Below, one piece after another: positions 13,695 through 25,177 of a stretch of DNA of 64,000 nucleotides; the first letter of the stretch is position 1, and each line of letters starts with the position of its first letter. The translations under genes were made by a program, and so were the position numbers. Where the stretch lies: positions 1,364,001 to 1,428,000 of the forward strand of contig JACCLO010000006.1 of the NCBI GenBank assembly GCA_029448655.1. Direction: 5' to 3'. The notes below the pieces were generated by a model, which was not told where the DNA came from, made no database searches, and was given only the letters and a program-made list of their open reading frames with translations. Origin of the DNA: Wolfiporia cocos. Taxonomy: Eukaryota > Basidiomycota > Agaricomycetes > Polyporales > Phaeolaceae.

Positions 13695-13742
13695 GGCATG
13701 GACTCGGAGTGGGACAATGAAATCATATGCAAACAGTCGTGA
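13695..13742 (+). pseudogene. 3' end of a second FAD oxidase gene
   Basis: The frame GMDSEWDNEIICKQS then TGA closely matches the C-terminus of the intact oxidase upstream (NSEEWDDEIICKRL). Nothing upstream of 13690 continues the match; the dispersed repeat ends there instead. This is the last exon tip of a tandem paralogue whose body was replaced by repeat DNA. Confidence 0.7.
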
Positions 13743-13875
13743 AAAGCTTATATGCTGTACTTCCGCTGCTATGTCCATCACCTCGCAAGGCCGTCTAAAG
13801 ATGGCTAGTCGTTTCTTCTGATTTCTCCGTCACCCATCCACATTCGTCCTCCTTCGCATTCTTCGCATTAGCAAT

Positions 13876-14410
13876 CAAAGCCGTACATTATACCAACAAG
13901 TTCGGTGAGCGGTATGAACGGAGCATACCTTGAAGACTTCAACGAGTACAAATACCTCTGCGTTGTCGAGATCGACCGTGTGTTGTTCCGGTATACATTT
14001 TGCCAGCTCCTGTATCAGGACGGGACGCGCGAGCGTGTTATAATTGCGCATACACAGCTCGATTTTGTACTATGACGGCAATACAATCATGAGCGACTGT
14101 TCGACGATGGCAGCGAGATGCGACGTTGTCCATTAGCAGCTCACTCCGTAGGACAGTTCTTGGTCAGACTCGAAGAATGGAGTGATGACGCGTTTGCACA
14201 GAGATTGAATCTCTGGAATATTCGCAACGCAAGTTCCGGAGACAGGTGTGAGCCGTTGGGTGTATCTGAGATCAGGAGGATTCATACATGTGAGTAAGAA
14301 CACCAAAGACATGACAAAACCTGCCTCGTGTGCGTTACACCTGTTTCAGCGATGTTTTGAACATGCTTGACGACGAGTTGGACGGGATCGACGGGTGGTT
14401 TGCACGATAG
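13876..14410 (+). pseudogene. decayed gene of unknown function
   Basis: Several frames continue one another across frameshifts: FGERYERSIP near 13895, LEDFNEYKYLCVVEIDRVLF then YTFCQLLYQDGTRERV (13914-14075), LFDDGSEMRRCPLAAHS and QFLVRLEEWSDDAFAQRLNL (about 14093-14290). After a plausible intron (GTGAGT near 14291 to TTTCAG near 14350) comes VLNMLDDELDGIDGWFA then TAG. Composition is that of a real protein. I do not recognise the family, and no intact start remains. Confidence 0.4.
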
Positions 14411-14714
14411 GAAGACAACTGGCAGGAGAACTTGAGTGCACTCTATCACGGCAACATGAACTGATTTTTCACCGCACGGAGTATTAATTCTACAATTTGC
14501 TAGAGCAGACTAGTCGATGATATGTTTGCACATCACGCACAGTGACATACCGAACCTTTGCTCTTTGCAAGGTCGCTTCATAGATGCAACTTCTTTGGCA
14601 ATTTGCTTCTCAGTGTCGCCGTCGTCTTCCTCTTCGCTATCATTGCTCTCGTCCTCCCCTTGTGCTGCCTTGAGCGAGTCGTCCGGTCAAAGCTCTGATG
14701 CAATCTAGAGAGTA

Positions 14715-14765
14715 GTATCTGGGTGAGTAGTGTATCTGGGTGAGTAGTGTATCTGGGTGAGTAGT
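14715..14765. repeat. 17 bp tandem repeat, three copies
   Basis: The unit GTATCTGGGTGAGTAGT occurs three times without mismatch. Nearby, at about 15038-15075, GGGATTTGATGTCCGAA occurs twice. Both lie in the non-coding stretch between the decayed gene and the large gene at 15404; I see no gene at 14411-15403. Confidence 0.85.
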
Positions 14766-15403
14766 GACTCCCTGTGCAGAGACGAAGACACGTCACGTTA
14801 TCGAAAAGATCATACAGTTCGCCAACGATCTGCTTCTCCTTTCCTTTTACACAAGATACCCAGACTCCTGGTCCGCTGATCGATGGCTGGGTCCATATAG
14901 GTGTCCCATCCTGATATCGTACACATCGCGGTAAGGCTATGGGGAAGATGGACTCGCAGATGTGCGTACCGAACGATATCTCCTCCGTCCTTTGTCTTTA
15001 CCGTTGCTTTTGCGTTTGCGTTCCGCCATGCGTGCCGTAGGGATTTGATGTCCGAAGGGATTTGATGTCCGAAGTAAAGCGAGATTTGATCTGAGATGCG
15101 CGCCAATCAGCGTGTGTCCGACTCTGGCAGGTCCTGTGGTTGGGCAATGGCGCCCGTGATAAGATCAATCGAGGACTACCACCATCATTCTCCCTCTCTC
15201 AGAAACTCAAACGCTGCTTCTCCTCAAAACCTGTTTACTCTGCGAGACTTGGGACAATACTATGACAGCGGAATCCAGATCGCTCCACATGCTGACAGGC
15301 CCGATCCGGAAGGAGGTCAGCCGCATGTTCAAGTACAAAAGTCGTGCCCCGCCGCCCTTTCCTCTTCTTCAGTGAATATCATCATCTCGTATTACTGCGT
15401 AAT

Positions 15404-18400
15404 ATGGCGTTTAACAACAAATCTCTTGCTCAACTCGAGCTCTGGGAGCTCGGATACGCGACGGCTGGAGACGGTGTCTGTGAGGTTGGTCAAGGTCCTC
15501 TCGACGCTGTCTCAGGTTCGTCGTGCCCGTCGCTCTGTTGGGTCTCTAGTCACGACGAGACCAGGCTGGGTGGCGGTGGTTCATCTCGTCCGGCAGGCTA
15601 CCTGCTTGTACTGATCGTCTCGGTCCTTCTGATGTGCTGGACGTCCAAGGTGCTCGCGCTGCTGCTTCGCGACCATGTCAAATCCTCGACGACGACGGCG
15701 TACCCTCTGATCGTCAAACCCTTCCAACAACAACAAAATAGGGTCGCGTCTACAGTCAGCCACATGGTCTGGTCGTTGCTCACGCCAGACATTGTGCCGT
15801 CCGTAGAAGTCACCTTAAGAAGACCGGTCCATCTTGCGGCGGAGCTCATTACCGCATTCAAGGATCAGATGATCAATTTCCGTAGTATCTATCATGCGAC
15901 GTCCATCAGGCAAGTCGTCAGCCGCCTCGTCAAGCACCCGAGCCCCAACATCGTCAATGTATATGGGGCGCACACCACCATGACCAGGATTGGGCTCCAC
16001 CGGGTCGGGTCGACGTTCTCACCCGCTCTAGAATCAATCTTGCAAGGTTCCTCCGATATAGTGGGCCGCAACCTCGCTGCATTGTGCTCCACTATGCAGC
16101 ACCTCGTTCATCATAGCAACAACGCTCTCGCGTACGCAGGTTATTCGACAACCACATACTTGCGCTCAGTGATTGCGTTTATCGCTACCAGTTTCATCGG
16201 ATCGTCAATTATGCCCGGCTTCGCTCTCTTAAGGAACGTTCTCACAAGCTCCAGTTGCGCCCTCCGCGTACTCGGTCAGTATCTCAAGCAGCTGGTATCA
16301 GCCACCTGGATGTACAGATCAGCAACTCAGCTCATTGACCAAACCAACGTCTCCCTCAACGTTGCTCTGGTGCAATCTCTGAGTCATGCATATCGGCTGA
16401 TCAGGCTTCTCAGCGTCTCCCTCAACGTTGTCAAGTCTCGATCCTCAAGCTGCGCATACACGTCGATGGTCCTCACTCGACGCGTGCTCTCTGGCATCTA
16501 CTATGCTTGCATCGACGCTGCCCTGACTGGTATACTGGCAACGAGCCCCATTGCCAAGGGCATTGTGCGAACGATCACTTACGGGTTATCTCCGATCTGG
16601 CTCGGTACCATCTCTGGTTTGATGCTTGGTGACATCCTTGGATCTGGTCTCCGACTCATGCTCGCGTACATCTCGGTCCTCAGTGCGAGTGCGCACTTTG
16701 CTCTGCATAACCTGCGGAGTAAATATGTTCAATTGCGCGGGTCTGGAGGCATCCCTAGTTGGCTTGTTCCCTGCTCGTCATGGGTGCGTTCATTGGACTT
16801 TGTAAAGTGCGCTATGACTGAACAACTCGTCGTGTTGTCTAGATTGGTTCTGGTCCACGCAGGCCGTCCACTCAGGAGCAGGGGCATCGCAATGGTAATG
16901 GCGCTGTCTATTCCTCATCGTCTGGCTCAGATGAAGACCTCTCAGATTCTGAATACGACGACAGCGACATCGAGACGACCACTACTCTCAATTTTGCACA
17001 ACGTTCTCAAGCTCTGATCGATCTCAACTCCTCTCTGTTCGATCGTTTCCCTCTGGCGGTCGTGTCCGCGGGACCTACCACCGCAGGCTCGACTGAGGAT
17101 GTTGACACTACCTACACTTCCAAGTCCCTCACGCTCCTCAATGCGATTCAAGACACTATTCACCGTGCCGCTCCCGCTCCCAAGCACGACAGTACCACCC
17201 TGGCTGCCAAGCTCGAGACGGCACAGCGGAGTGCGGTGGAAGCGGAAGAGAGGTGTATTGACCAGGAGCAGATTGACGTAACGCTGAACGTGCAGCTGAA
17301 CAAGGATCAGGGTACGCTGTTACGACTTGTGGAGCAGAACAAGGCTGCAGCTGCCGGAAAGGCTCAGCCTGAAGCAGAGACGGCGAATCTCGAGGTAGAT
17401 ATTTCATTTTACTTTCTAATCGGTAAGAGCGAGACGCTCACTAATCACAGGCTGAAATCGAAGCTCTCCATGCGAAACCCACATCGGTACACTCGTATCG
17501 TGGCAACGAACGTCCTGGGTACGAATCCACCATCGCGGACCTCGGATTGAACGTCATTCGTGCAAAGGTGCGTATCTGGCGTGATGTGTAAGGTGCATAT
17601 ACTCAACAATATCACACAGCATGAAGCGGAACAATACCACTCTTGCGGCTTAAGGGCTCTCGCTACGGAGCAGACCGCCACTCCGTCGGGCCCCTCGCTG
17701 CAACTCACCAACATCGCGAGCGACCTCCGTGACATCGAGACTGCCGTGACCACACAACAGTCTCGATTGGAGCCGTCGACCTCTTCCACCGTGCGCTCGA
17801 GTGCGGTCGAAGAGGATCGACTGGACCGCACCTTCCCCAAGGAACGTCAATACGAGATGGACGACCTCGCCTCCACAGGCGATAGAGCGTGTTTCCCTTT
17901 GGGGATGTCAGATGTTGGATCGGAAAGTGGTTGTTCAGCTTCGACGTGCGTGGATGATGGAAAGGTCAGTGACTCCGTCAGCTGTTAGGTCGTGGCACCT
18001 AAGCAGCCTACTTCTGCGTCTGCTAGACTGGTCCGGTGGAGATTTGGGACCCGGGTGTTGATCCGGGAGGTACTATGAGTAGCTTAGAGGAGTGGAACGC
18101 TCTCCTTGAAGACGCAGGACTGATCCCCAAGGCGCAATCGGCATGGGAGGACGTCTGGGAGACCGACGACGACGGAAATGTCGAGACGAAGGAGGACGCA
18201 ACAGAATCCTTCGATATTGACTCGCCACAGCTTCTGGAAGCACGCGCGGAGATCGCGGAACTCGAGAACAGGCTCGAAGAGCAGGGTTCGCGACTCAAGC
18301 TCTGCCAAGCTGCGCTCTCTTCTGCCGCGGAGGAACGTAGGCAATACAAGCTCGCTCGGGACGCACTGCAAGCATTGCATAAGGTCAACGACGCAGTGGA

Positions 18401-19778
18401 GGATGGACAAGTCGCGCAGATAGCTCAGCTCAATGCTCTGGTCGCTGACGGGGAATCACGCTTGAGGCTTTGTCAAGCTGCCCTCCAGATCGCTTCAGAG
18501 GAAAGGCGGAATTACAAGCTCGCATGGGAGGCATTGAAGATGTCTCAGAAGGTCGATGGAACGATCGAGGACAATCTCGTTGCGGAGAACGCTATGCTCA
18601 GGTTGATGCTCGAGGACCAGGGCTCGCGTCTCAAGCTATGTCAAGCTGCTCTCCGCTCTGCCAACGACGATCGCAGACATTTCAAGCTTTCTTGGGAGAC
18701 GCTCAAGATGTCACACAAGGTGGACGCGGCTGTCGAAGATGGACTGGTCGCGGAGAACGCAACACTCAGGTCTATGCTCGAGGATCAGGGCTCGCGTCTC
18801 AAGCTTTGCCAGGTGGCTCTTCGCTCTGCTAACGACGACAGGCGGCACTTCAAGCTCTCTTGGGACACCCTCAGGTTATCTGGAAAGGTCGACGGCGCAC
18901 TGGAGGATACTCTCGTCTCGGAAATCAAGACGCTGACGGAACGGCTTGTCTCGCTGGAACGGTCTCGGTTCAATCTGAACGAACAGCTTGATGCTTTGCA
19001 CGGCAGCATGGACTTCTTACGTGCGGAGGCTCACTTTGCTTCGCTCGCTCAGAGAGATCGGATCGAGTCACTGAGATCGCACTTGGACGCCGCGGAGACT
19101 CGGGAGCGGGAACTAGGACTCGAGGTGGAGCACCTTCAAGAACAGATCGAGTTCAGGATACAGTCGAAGCAACGTGTAGACGGCGAACTCGAGGACGTCA
19201 AGAGCGAGCTGCAGAAGCTGCAAGAGGCGAGAGAGGAACAGTTGGAGGATATTCTAGACGAACTGGCGAGTGCTCGCGGCGACATCAAGCTACTCAAGCG
19301 GCGGTTATGGATCGCGAAGGATGAAGCAGCAGAGGCTCAGTTAAACCTCGAATCAGTTCGTATCAAGGCGGACGCGGATTGTGCACAGATGGAAGAATGG
19401 TTGGTGGTAGCCAGGAACACCATCCTCGACCAACAGCAGCAGATTCAAGATCTTCTGGCGTCCTCTTCCGGGTCTGCCTCAACCTGCGTCAACGACCTTC
19501 CCGGTGACTCATCTCTAGCCTCTTTCGCCGAGTCTGGTACATCTACGGACACAGGCCTCGCTCATCAAAGCACCGAATGCGCTCAGGAGGATGTTTTCTC
19601 TCGTACTCCGTCCGAGTCATCGATCGTAGACGAAGCCGGCCCTCTTCGCTCGGTCGACAGTGTTCCGGACGTGATCGTGGATGCGAGTGGGTCACAGCTG
19701 AAAGCTTTCCACTTCTCTCTTGGACAACAGGAGAATCGTCCTTTTGCGCGTCCACGTAAGCCTCAGAGACGGAAGTGA
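15404..19778 (+). CDS. large protein: hydrophobic N-terminal half, coiled-coil C-terminal half
   Basis: Exons 15404-16783, 16843-17394, 17451-17567, 17620-17964 and 18027-19778 all join in phase 0 to 1381 residues, with introns of 52-62 bp. The first exon encodes 460 residues rich in Leu, Ser and Val with likely membrane segments (YLLVLIVSVLLMCW near residue 65; IWLGTISGLMLGDILGSGLR near 405). The later exons encode an acidic Ser/Asp linker (SGSDEDLSDSEYDDSD), then long heptad coiled coil with four 56-residue repeats at about 885-1108. I do not recognise the family. The join at 16783/16843 rests on a good intron (GTGCGT, branch-like ATGACTGA, TCTAG). If that splice is wrong, the two halves could be separate genes, and the hydrophobic first exon could be a chance frame. 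Confidence 0.6.
18285..18956 (+). repeat. 168 bp coding repeat, four tandem copies
   Basis: Copies begin at 18285, 18453, 18621 and 18789, an exact 168 bp spacing. Each encodes a 56-residue unit starting G/E-SRLKLCQAAL and containing (E/D)(E/D)RR and YKL or FKL. 56 residues is eight heptads, so the repeat preserves coiled-coil phase. Copies 3 and 4 are most alike, which suggests recent duplication at the 3' end of the array. Confidence 0.9.
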
Positions 19779-21098
19779 AGGTACGTTACTTCGATGCACT
19801 CCGGCGCCTCTGTCTTACTTGATGTTTGCAGCAGAATGATCGAACTTATCCGGATTTTATTATTTATCATTGATGCGTCTAGAAAAAGATAAAACCCATA
19901 CATTGACCGTATTTATTGATGCTCGACTCTGTCTCGTTCATAAATGTAAAACCACAAAACCATTACCTGTACTTCGTATCGATTTGTACCTATTTATTTG
20001 AAATCCTATAAAACGATCTCAACTCACCGCGCTCCTCGACGACGATGGTGATATTCACCAGCTCGAATCGTTCATGCATCGCCGCCTACTGCTGTGCTCC
20101 CGGCAAGACCGTGAGAGTACCGATATCTATGTGACTCGGCGCTCGCGTTCGCCCTAGCCTATCTCACTCCTAAACGTCTCCGCGATGGCGACAGAGAGAG
20201 GGTATGTGCTTTATATTGCTCAATATTTGCGTCTACGCCTTTTCCTGCATTACTAAATATCTCTTCTCGATGCGATGTTTAATGATTGACAGTCAACAGA
20301 GCCGCAATCAGCCTACCTTGGCGATGACATCGACAATCAACTCAATTCAGCTTTAAGTCTGGAGAGTCTGAGACCATCTCCGCCTATACCAAGCTTCTCA
20401 AGCTGATTCATGAGAAGGGCCTAGGCGGCGATGGTCGCAATTCTCTTCTCGACGGCCTTCTGCAAGAGATCGATCGTGGTCATCCAACAGTCTTCCCACA
20501 ACTTCAAAAGGGTCCAGAATTCGCGCAAATCCAAATTTTCACTACTGACTGCATTGAATTCACCGTCTGGCTCGTAGTCCCGATAATGTCAGAGATATTT
20601 CGTTCTGTTGGTTTCAGACAGTCGACGAATACGCGAGAAATGATAGGTAGTTGAGTCCCGAGCTCTGTTGGTTAATTTAATCATGGAACAAACATCGGAT
20701 CGACCGGGCAACGTCAGCGACGGACGAAGCTGGTGGCTAGCGTGTCACATGTCAAGCTTCAGCAGATAAGGTGAGGGAATAGATACAGAGATGTTACGTC
20801 TTGCTCGAATTGTCATACGAAGGGCATCAATCGCGATGTCAAGTGTATCATGCGTGCCCAAGTGTGCTATCTACTGCAACATGATCGCTAGTATACACAG
20901 ACACCACTATCCGCTAGGAGATCGTCATTTGGTGATCCATCCATTTCCGAGAACCTATAACTGCAGATCCCGAGATCTTGCGAGCATCATGGAGGGGAAG
21001 AGCGTGACAACCAACGAATGAGAGCGTACAATACAAGATACCTAACTCTCTAACAAGTCCCAGTCCATTCCGTAGCGTCAGAGTGCGTGAGAAACATG
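19779..21098. other. intergenic, one gene fragment
   Basis: From 20328 to 20654 a plus-strand frame stays open for about 108 codons (FKSGESETISAYTKLLKLIH, HPTVFPQLQKGPEF, IPCEF-like TDCIEFTVWLVVP). It begins after a TGA and has no good ATG, and I do not recognise it; a short upstream piece (MATERG at 20184) could be its first exon. The remainder shows no gene I can support. Confidence 0.35.
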
Positions 21099-22135
21099 CT
21101 AAGACGATGGCGCGCCTTTGTTGGACCATTTGAAACACGGGCCTCCGGGAGCGTCTAGAGTGATCGCGACGGAGAGACTAACCGAGCGCTTGGGGCGCTC
21201 GGGCTGGCAGCCATCTGCAGCGGCGACAAAAACCCATAATGGCACCGCACCGAGCTCTATGTCCCCGCGGCGCTTGGTGCTCTCGCGCCCAACGATGCAC
21301 CAGCCGTCCACATATGCCTGCACGAGCGCGACGCGCTCGCCGGCGCGCACCGCAATCTCGTCCGCGCGCGTCGGGCGGAACGCCTGGCGGACCTTGCGGC
21401 GGTGGGAGCCGTCGAACCCGAGCGCGGACGCGGACGACGCGGACCAGCGGCGCGAGGCGCGCGGCGAGTGCGAGTGCGAACGCGAGGACGCGCGGCTCGG
21501 CGTGTGCGGGCGCGCGGACGGCCCGGGCGCGTCGAGGAAGGCGACGCCGGAGTTTGGGCGGAGCGAGCTGCGGTTCGAGAGCGTGCTCGCGCGCAGCTGC
21601 GTTGCGCTGCTTGGGAGGCGTGGACGTGGGCGTGGGCGGGCCTCCGACACGGAGCTGCGCGCCTCGGGGGTGGGCGTGCGCGTTTCTGGCGGGGGCGTAG
21701 GCGGAGACGCGTGAATCTGGACTTGCGCAGCGTCCTTGCGGAGAAAGGCAGGCTGGGGCGGGGCGAGTTCGGCAGAGGCTTGTTCCTTTGAGAACGTGTC
21801 CACCTCCTGCTTGTGCGCGCTAAGAGGGTGAACGTGGGTGTCGTATGTTAAGTGCACTAGTGCAGAGGTGAGCTGTCGAGAAGCGCTTACTTGGGTAATG
21901 GTACAACGACGGTATACGCCGCCGACGGAACTGCCGAGTCGTTCTCCCTTTGAGCTGCACGTCGCCTGCGATAGAAATGTGTCGCCAACCATAGTGCGCC
22001 TCCTAGCGCAATCGCCAGTGCCACCCCCAGGCCGGCTAGTTGCACGTCGTCGTGTATAAACGAATCCGTTGTAGTGCCATACACGCCGCCAAGGTTGTCG
22101 GTATGACGAGGCAGTAGAAGTATTCGAGGGGGCAT
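21099..22135 (-). CDS. single-pass membrane SH3-domain protein (paralogue A)
   Basis: Exons 22135-21891 and 21819-21099, with a 71 bp intron, give 321 residues. The start was chosen at MPPRILLLP because it aligns with MAPNGKLVA of the paralogue at 24263. A transmembrane helix (LAGLGVALAIALGGALWL) is followed by basic FYRRRRAAQREN. A long Ser/Pro/Arg-rich linker leads to a C-terminal SH3 domain: KVRQAFRPTRADEIAVRAGE, VDGWCIVGRE, GAVPLWVFV. In the pair, the SH3 ALYDY position reads AFRP and LFNP, so the fold is recognised from DE(L/I)xxxxGE, DGWC and GxVPxWVF. Likely a membrane-tethered adaptor; ligand unknown. The body is very GC-rich, which produces long spurious frames on the other strand. 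Confidence 0.8.
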
Positions 22136-22177
22136 CAAGAGGGACCCGCGAGGGGAACGACTTTTGGTGAGCTGCAA

Positions 22178-24240
22178 CGAACTATGAGCTACCGCGGTAA
22201 GTCGTCAGGCAGCCTGTGCATGCAAAGGAGTGGGCGCGGAGCCAGGAGTGCGAGAGATATGACGGACTCATTGTTGCAGGAAAGATTGATATGTGTACCA
22301 ACGCACCGCCATCACGCATATATTACCATCAAAGAGAGCTCAGCCGTGCCGTGCCGTGCCTCCCGGGATCGATGAGCTACCTTCGCTGGATAAACGATAG
22401 CACGACCAGCAATAGGCATGGTCCACATTGTCGATCGAGCGCGTACGGTGTACGGACGCCGAATATGTGAAGGAAAGTTATGCCAGCACGCACTATAGCT
22501 CAGGCACAGCCAGCAGGCTGGCTTATCGTTCCGCGAGACGGCGAGCGCTTACTTAAAGTCGATGACATGATTTTGTTCCTGTACTCACCTCGAGGACCTG
22601 AGCAACGCAGGAGATTGCGCTGTACACGTATGCTACCGTCCACGGGGAAAGGAGGGAGCGAGGAGAGAAAGCCAAACCCGCGAGGTAGAAAAGGCTGCCT
22701 GGTAGGCTCAGATCAGACCATGAGCCGAAGAGCAGAAGCTGATAGGATGCCAAGGACCTTGAAGGGAAAGTGGGATTGTCCTGGCCTTGGTCGACAGGTC
22801 GGCAGTGCAAGGTACATATCGGCAGAGTCTGGCCATATATATCCATCACGGTGACAGCATCGAGAGAAGCGACGAAGAGCGTCTTGCATTCGATCCTCAC
22901 ACGCGCGCGGTAGAGTTAGTTAATGCGCGAGGCCACCCAACGCTAGACTCCTTCGTTTTCACCTACTCATCGCCGAAGTAGCGTTCACGCGAGACCACAC
23001 TTCGAGAAGGAGCGAGCCTGGGAGCTGCACCTACAGCGCACCCTTGGCCCTGCAGACGCCGTCACCGAGACGGACCTGGAACATGAGCTCGACATGCCTG
23101 TCTGATGTAGACCGTTGTGATCTACATCGGTAGCATTCAGTAAGCCATACACGTTCAAGCTGAAGGATTTGAATGATTTGAAGCCATATGGGTCCAAGAC
23201 GTCGCGAGACCGAGCTTCTTGTATTTCAACCAAAACCCTGTGGGACCGCAATTTCATCATCGCAGCAGTCACTTCGCCGATGGCGCGCCGGATCAAGCGA
23301 TTGTTTGCCACATCGCGCGAATCTGGCCTTGTTGATATAGGCCAAAAAATAGTGTTGTACGCGCCACTCTGTAGACTGACACTACACGTGTTGTGAAGCG
23401 CGGCCGCCGTATAGCCCATGCAGATGAGCGCCGCCCAAACTCCGGAGACAACGGAGACGTGGTATCGCCCAGCTTACCTGTTGAGATGGATGCCTCCAAC
23501 GTTGACTGGAGGCGGGTTGTAGACGGCATTATTAACGTCTATCGGACGCCCTGACCGGCTCCGGCCGCTGCATATTAGGCGGCCGTATGACGAGATCAAG
23601 GTACCACAGAGCTCGAGGATGTCGATAGCTTTGCCCGGAGAATGCAGAATCGTACAATCACCAGCATATTTCCCTTTCAAAGCATCATTGGTAGCATGAA
23701 GCCATAGCAAGCAGCAACTCGAAGCTGAGTTAGCGATCCTAGTTGCAATTGAGTTGCCAAAGGGTCAGCCATACTACACCGCCTGCAGCGTTCATCACGT
23801 CACAAGTCCACATCGTGCGCGCTGGAAGCAGTGGCGCAGTCCAGCCATCCGCACTTGACCCGCAGCTAGATGAGCGAACAAGACCCAGACGACCACAGCT
23901 GAAGCGCTGATTACAAGATATTGCACAGCGGAGTCTCTGCATGCTATATTTAGGCAGAGATAGCGGGAGACCCGGCGCAGCAGTAAATGCCTGCCGTATT
24001 TGTCATGACACCGGACACCACTGACGGGACCGTCTCCGTCGCAATGATTATTGCTATCTTCATCTTTCCTCCTGTTCGCTGTGTACCTTGGGCTGCACAT
24101 TTGTCCTGACGTCGGTCCGCGCGGTCGAGCAAACCTTCATCCCCGGCTGAATAGCCCGTCGCTCCTTTCTGCTCACGTTCGCTTGTTTTGCCTCGTATAT
24201 TGCTGCTCGATCGGCTTTGAACTATAGACGTTGTAGAAGG
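22178..24240. other. spacer between divergent SH3 genes
   Basis: About 2 kb with no recognised gene. A minus-strand frame at 22985-23419 contains protein-like pieces (FWPISTRPDSRDVANNRLIR, HRVLVEIQEARSRDVLDPYG) but no known motif; it may be a remnant. GC falls relative to the flanking genes. A run GCCGTGCCGTGCC occurs near 22347. Confidence 0.4.
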
Positions 24241-24262
24241 ACAGAGCCAAACACAGTCGAAC

Positions 24263-25177
24263 ATGGCTCCGAATGGCAAGCTGGTCGCCCGCGATAGCTA
24301 TCCCATGGGCACGGTCAGCGCATCGACACTGAAGTCGGACCACACCATGATTGCAGGAGTGGTTGTAGCGTGCGTGATCGTCGCGGGAGGCGCGTTGTGG
24401 CTAGGCATCCACTTCCTGCGCAAAAGACGTGCCGCGAAGAGGGAGAGCGAGCGGCAAGCTGCGTTCATCCCCGTCCGCGGGGTTGTGCGGGAGACGCGGC
24501 AGGCAAGGGCCCCCAGGTGCGCTGTAAAGCCGATAGGAAACCCAGCTGAATTGACACTCGCTCCCAGTGCCCCGCAGATGCGCCAGGCGGGCAACATCGC
24601 CAGCGCGCAGCCGAACACGAGCGTAGCCATGCCCGAGCGTGCAATGCTACGCAAGGACGCCACGCGCGAGGAAATCATCGAGTACTACAGGGCCGAAGGC
24701 TCCCTCCCGCGCCCGTTCGCACCCTACTCCCCGAAGGCGCAGCAGCCACAGCCACCGCGATCGTCCGGCCGCCCGACGTCCTCCGTCTCCTGGATCTCCG
24801 CCGGGTTCCGCAACAGCGGGTCCTCGTCGCGCCGCTCGTCGACGGCATCCTCGCTCTCCGCGTTCGACGAGGGGCACAAGCGCAAGGTGCGGCAGCTGTT
24901 CAACCCGACGCTGCCCGACGAGCTCGTGCTGCGCCTCGGCGAGCAGGTGTCGGTCGTGCAGAGCTTCGACGACGGCTGGTGCATCGTCGGGCGCGACAGC
25001 GTCTTCAAGCCGGGCGAGGCCGAGCTCGGTGCCGTGCCCGCGTGGGTGTTCGTCAAGCCTGTGAAGGGCCTCAAGGCCGAGCGTCCGATACGCACGAGCA
25101 GCCTCGGCGTCACCGTTACGCTCAACAACCCCGGTGCCCCGCGAGAGGACGTCATCTCCTGGTCCAACTTCTCATGA
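24263..25177 (+). CDS. single-pass membrane SH3-domain protein (paralogue B)
   Basis: One exon of 304 residues. A transmembrane helix at about 30-53 (MIAGVVVACVIVAGGALWLG) is followed by basic LRKRRAAKRESE. A Ser/Pro-rich linker contains AMLRKDATREEI, matching AFLRKDA of the minus-strand paralogue. The C-terminal SH3 domain is at about 207-272: KVRQLFNPTLPDELVLRLGE, DDGWCIVGRD, GAVPAWVFV. The two genes are divergent and 2.1 kb apart, an inverted tandem duplication by the look of it. Shared conserved blocks are limited to the membrane segment, the LRKDA box and the SH3 domain, so the duplication is old. Role inferred only: membrane-linked scaffold. Confidence 0.85.
   Translation: MAPNGKLVARDSYPMGTVSASTLKSDHTMIAGVVVACVIVAGGALWLGIHFLRKRRAAKRESERQAAFIPVRGVVRETRQARAPRCAVKPIGNPAELTLAPSAPQMRQAGNIASAQPNTSVAMPERAMLRKDATREEIIEYYRAEGSLPRPFAPYSPKAQQPQPPRSSGRPTSSVSWISAGFRNSGSSSRRSSTASSLSAFDEGHKRKVRQLFNPTLPDELVLRLGEQVSVVQSFDDGWCIVGRDSVFKPGEAELGAVPAWVFVKPVKGLKAERPIRTSSLGVTVTLNNPGAPREDVISWSNFS

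Noticed and set aside
14715..14765. Tandem and dispersed short repeats as a CRISPR array
   Set aside because: Units are contiguous without spacers and the sequence is eukaryotic.
15096..15614. Plus-strand frame of 172 codons before the large gene
   Set aside because: No motif, poor composition, and it overlaps the first exon of the five-exon gene in another frame.
21118..21791. Long plus-strand frames (up to about 198 codons), Arg- and Ala-rich
   Set aside because: They lie opposite the GC-rich linker and SH3 part of the minus-strand SH3 gene and have the low-complexity composition of a shadow frame.
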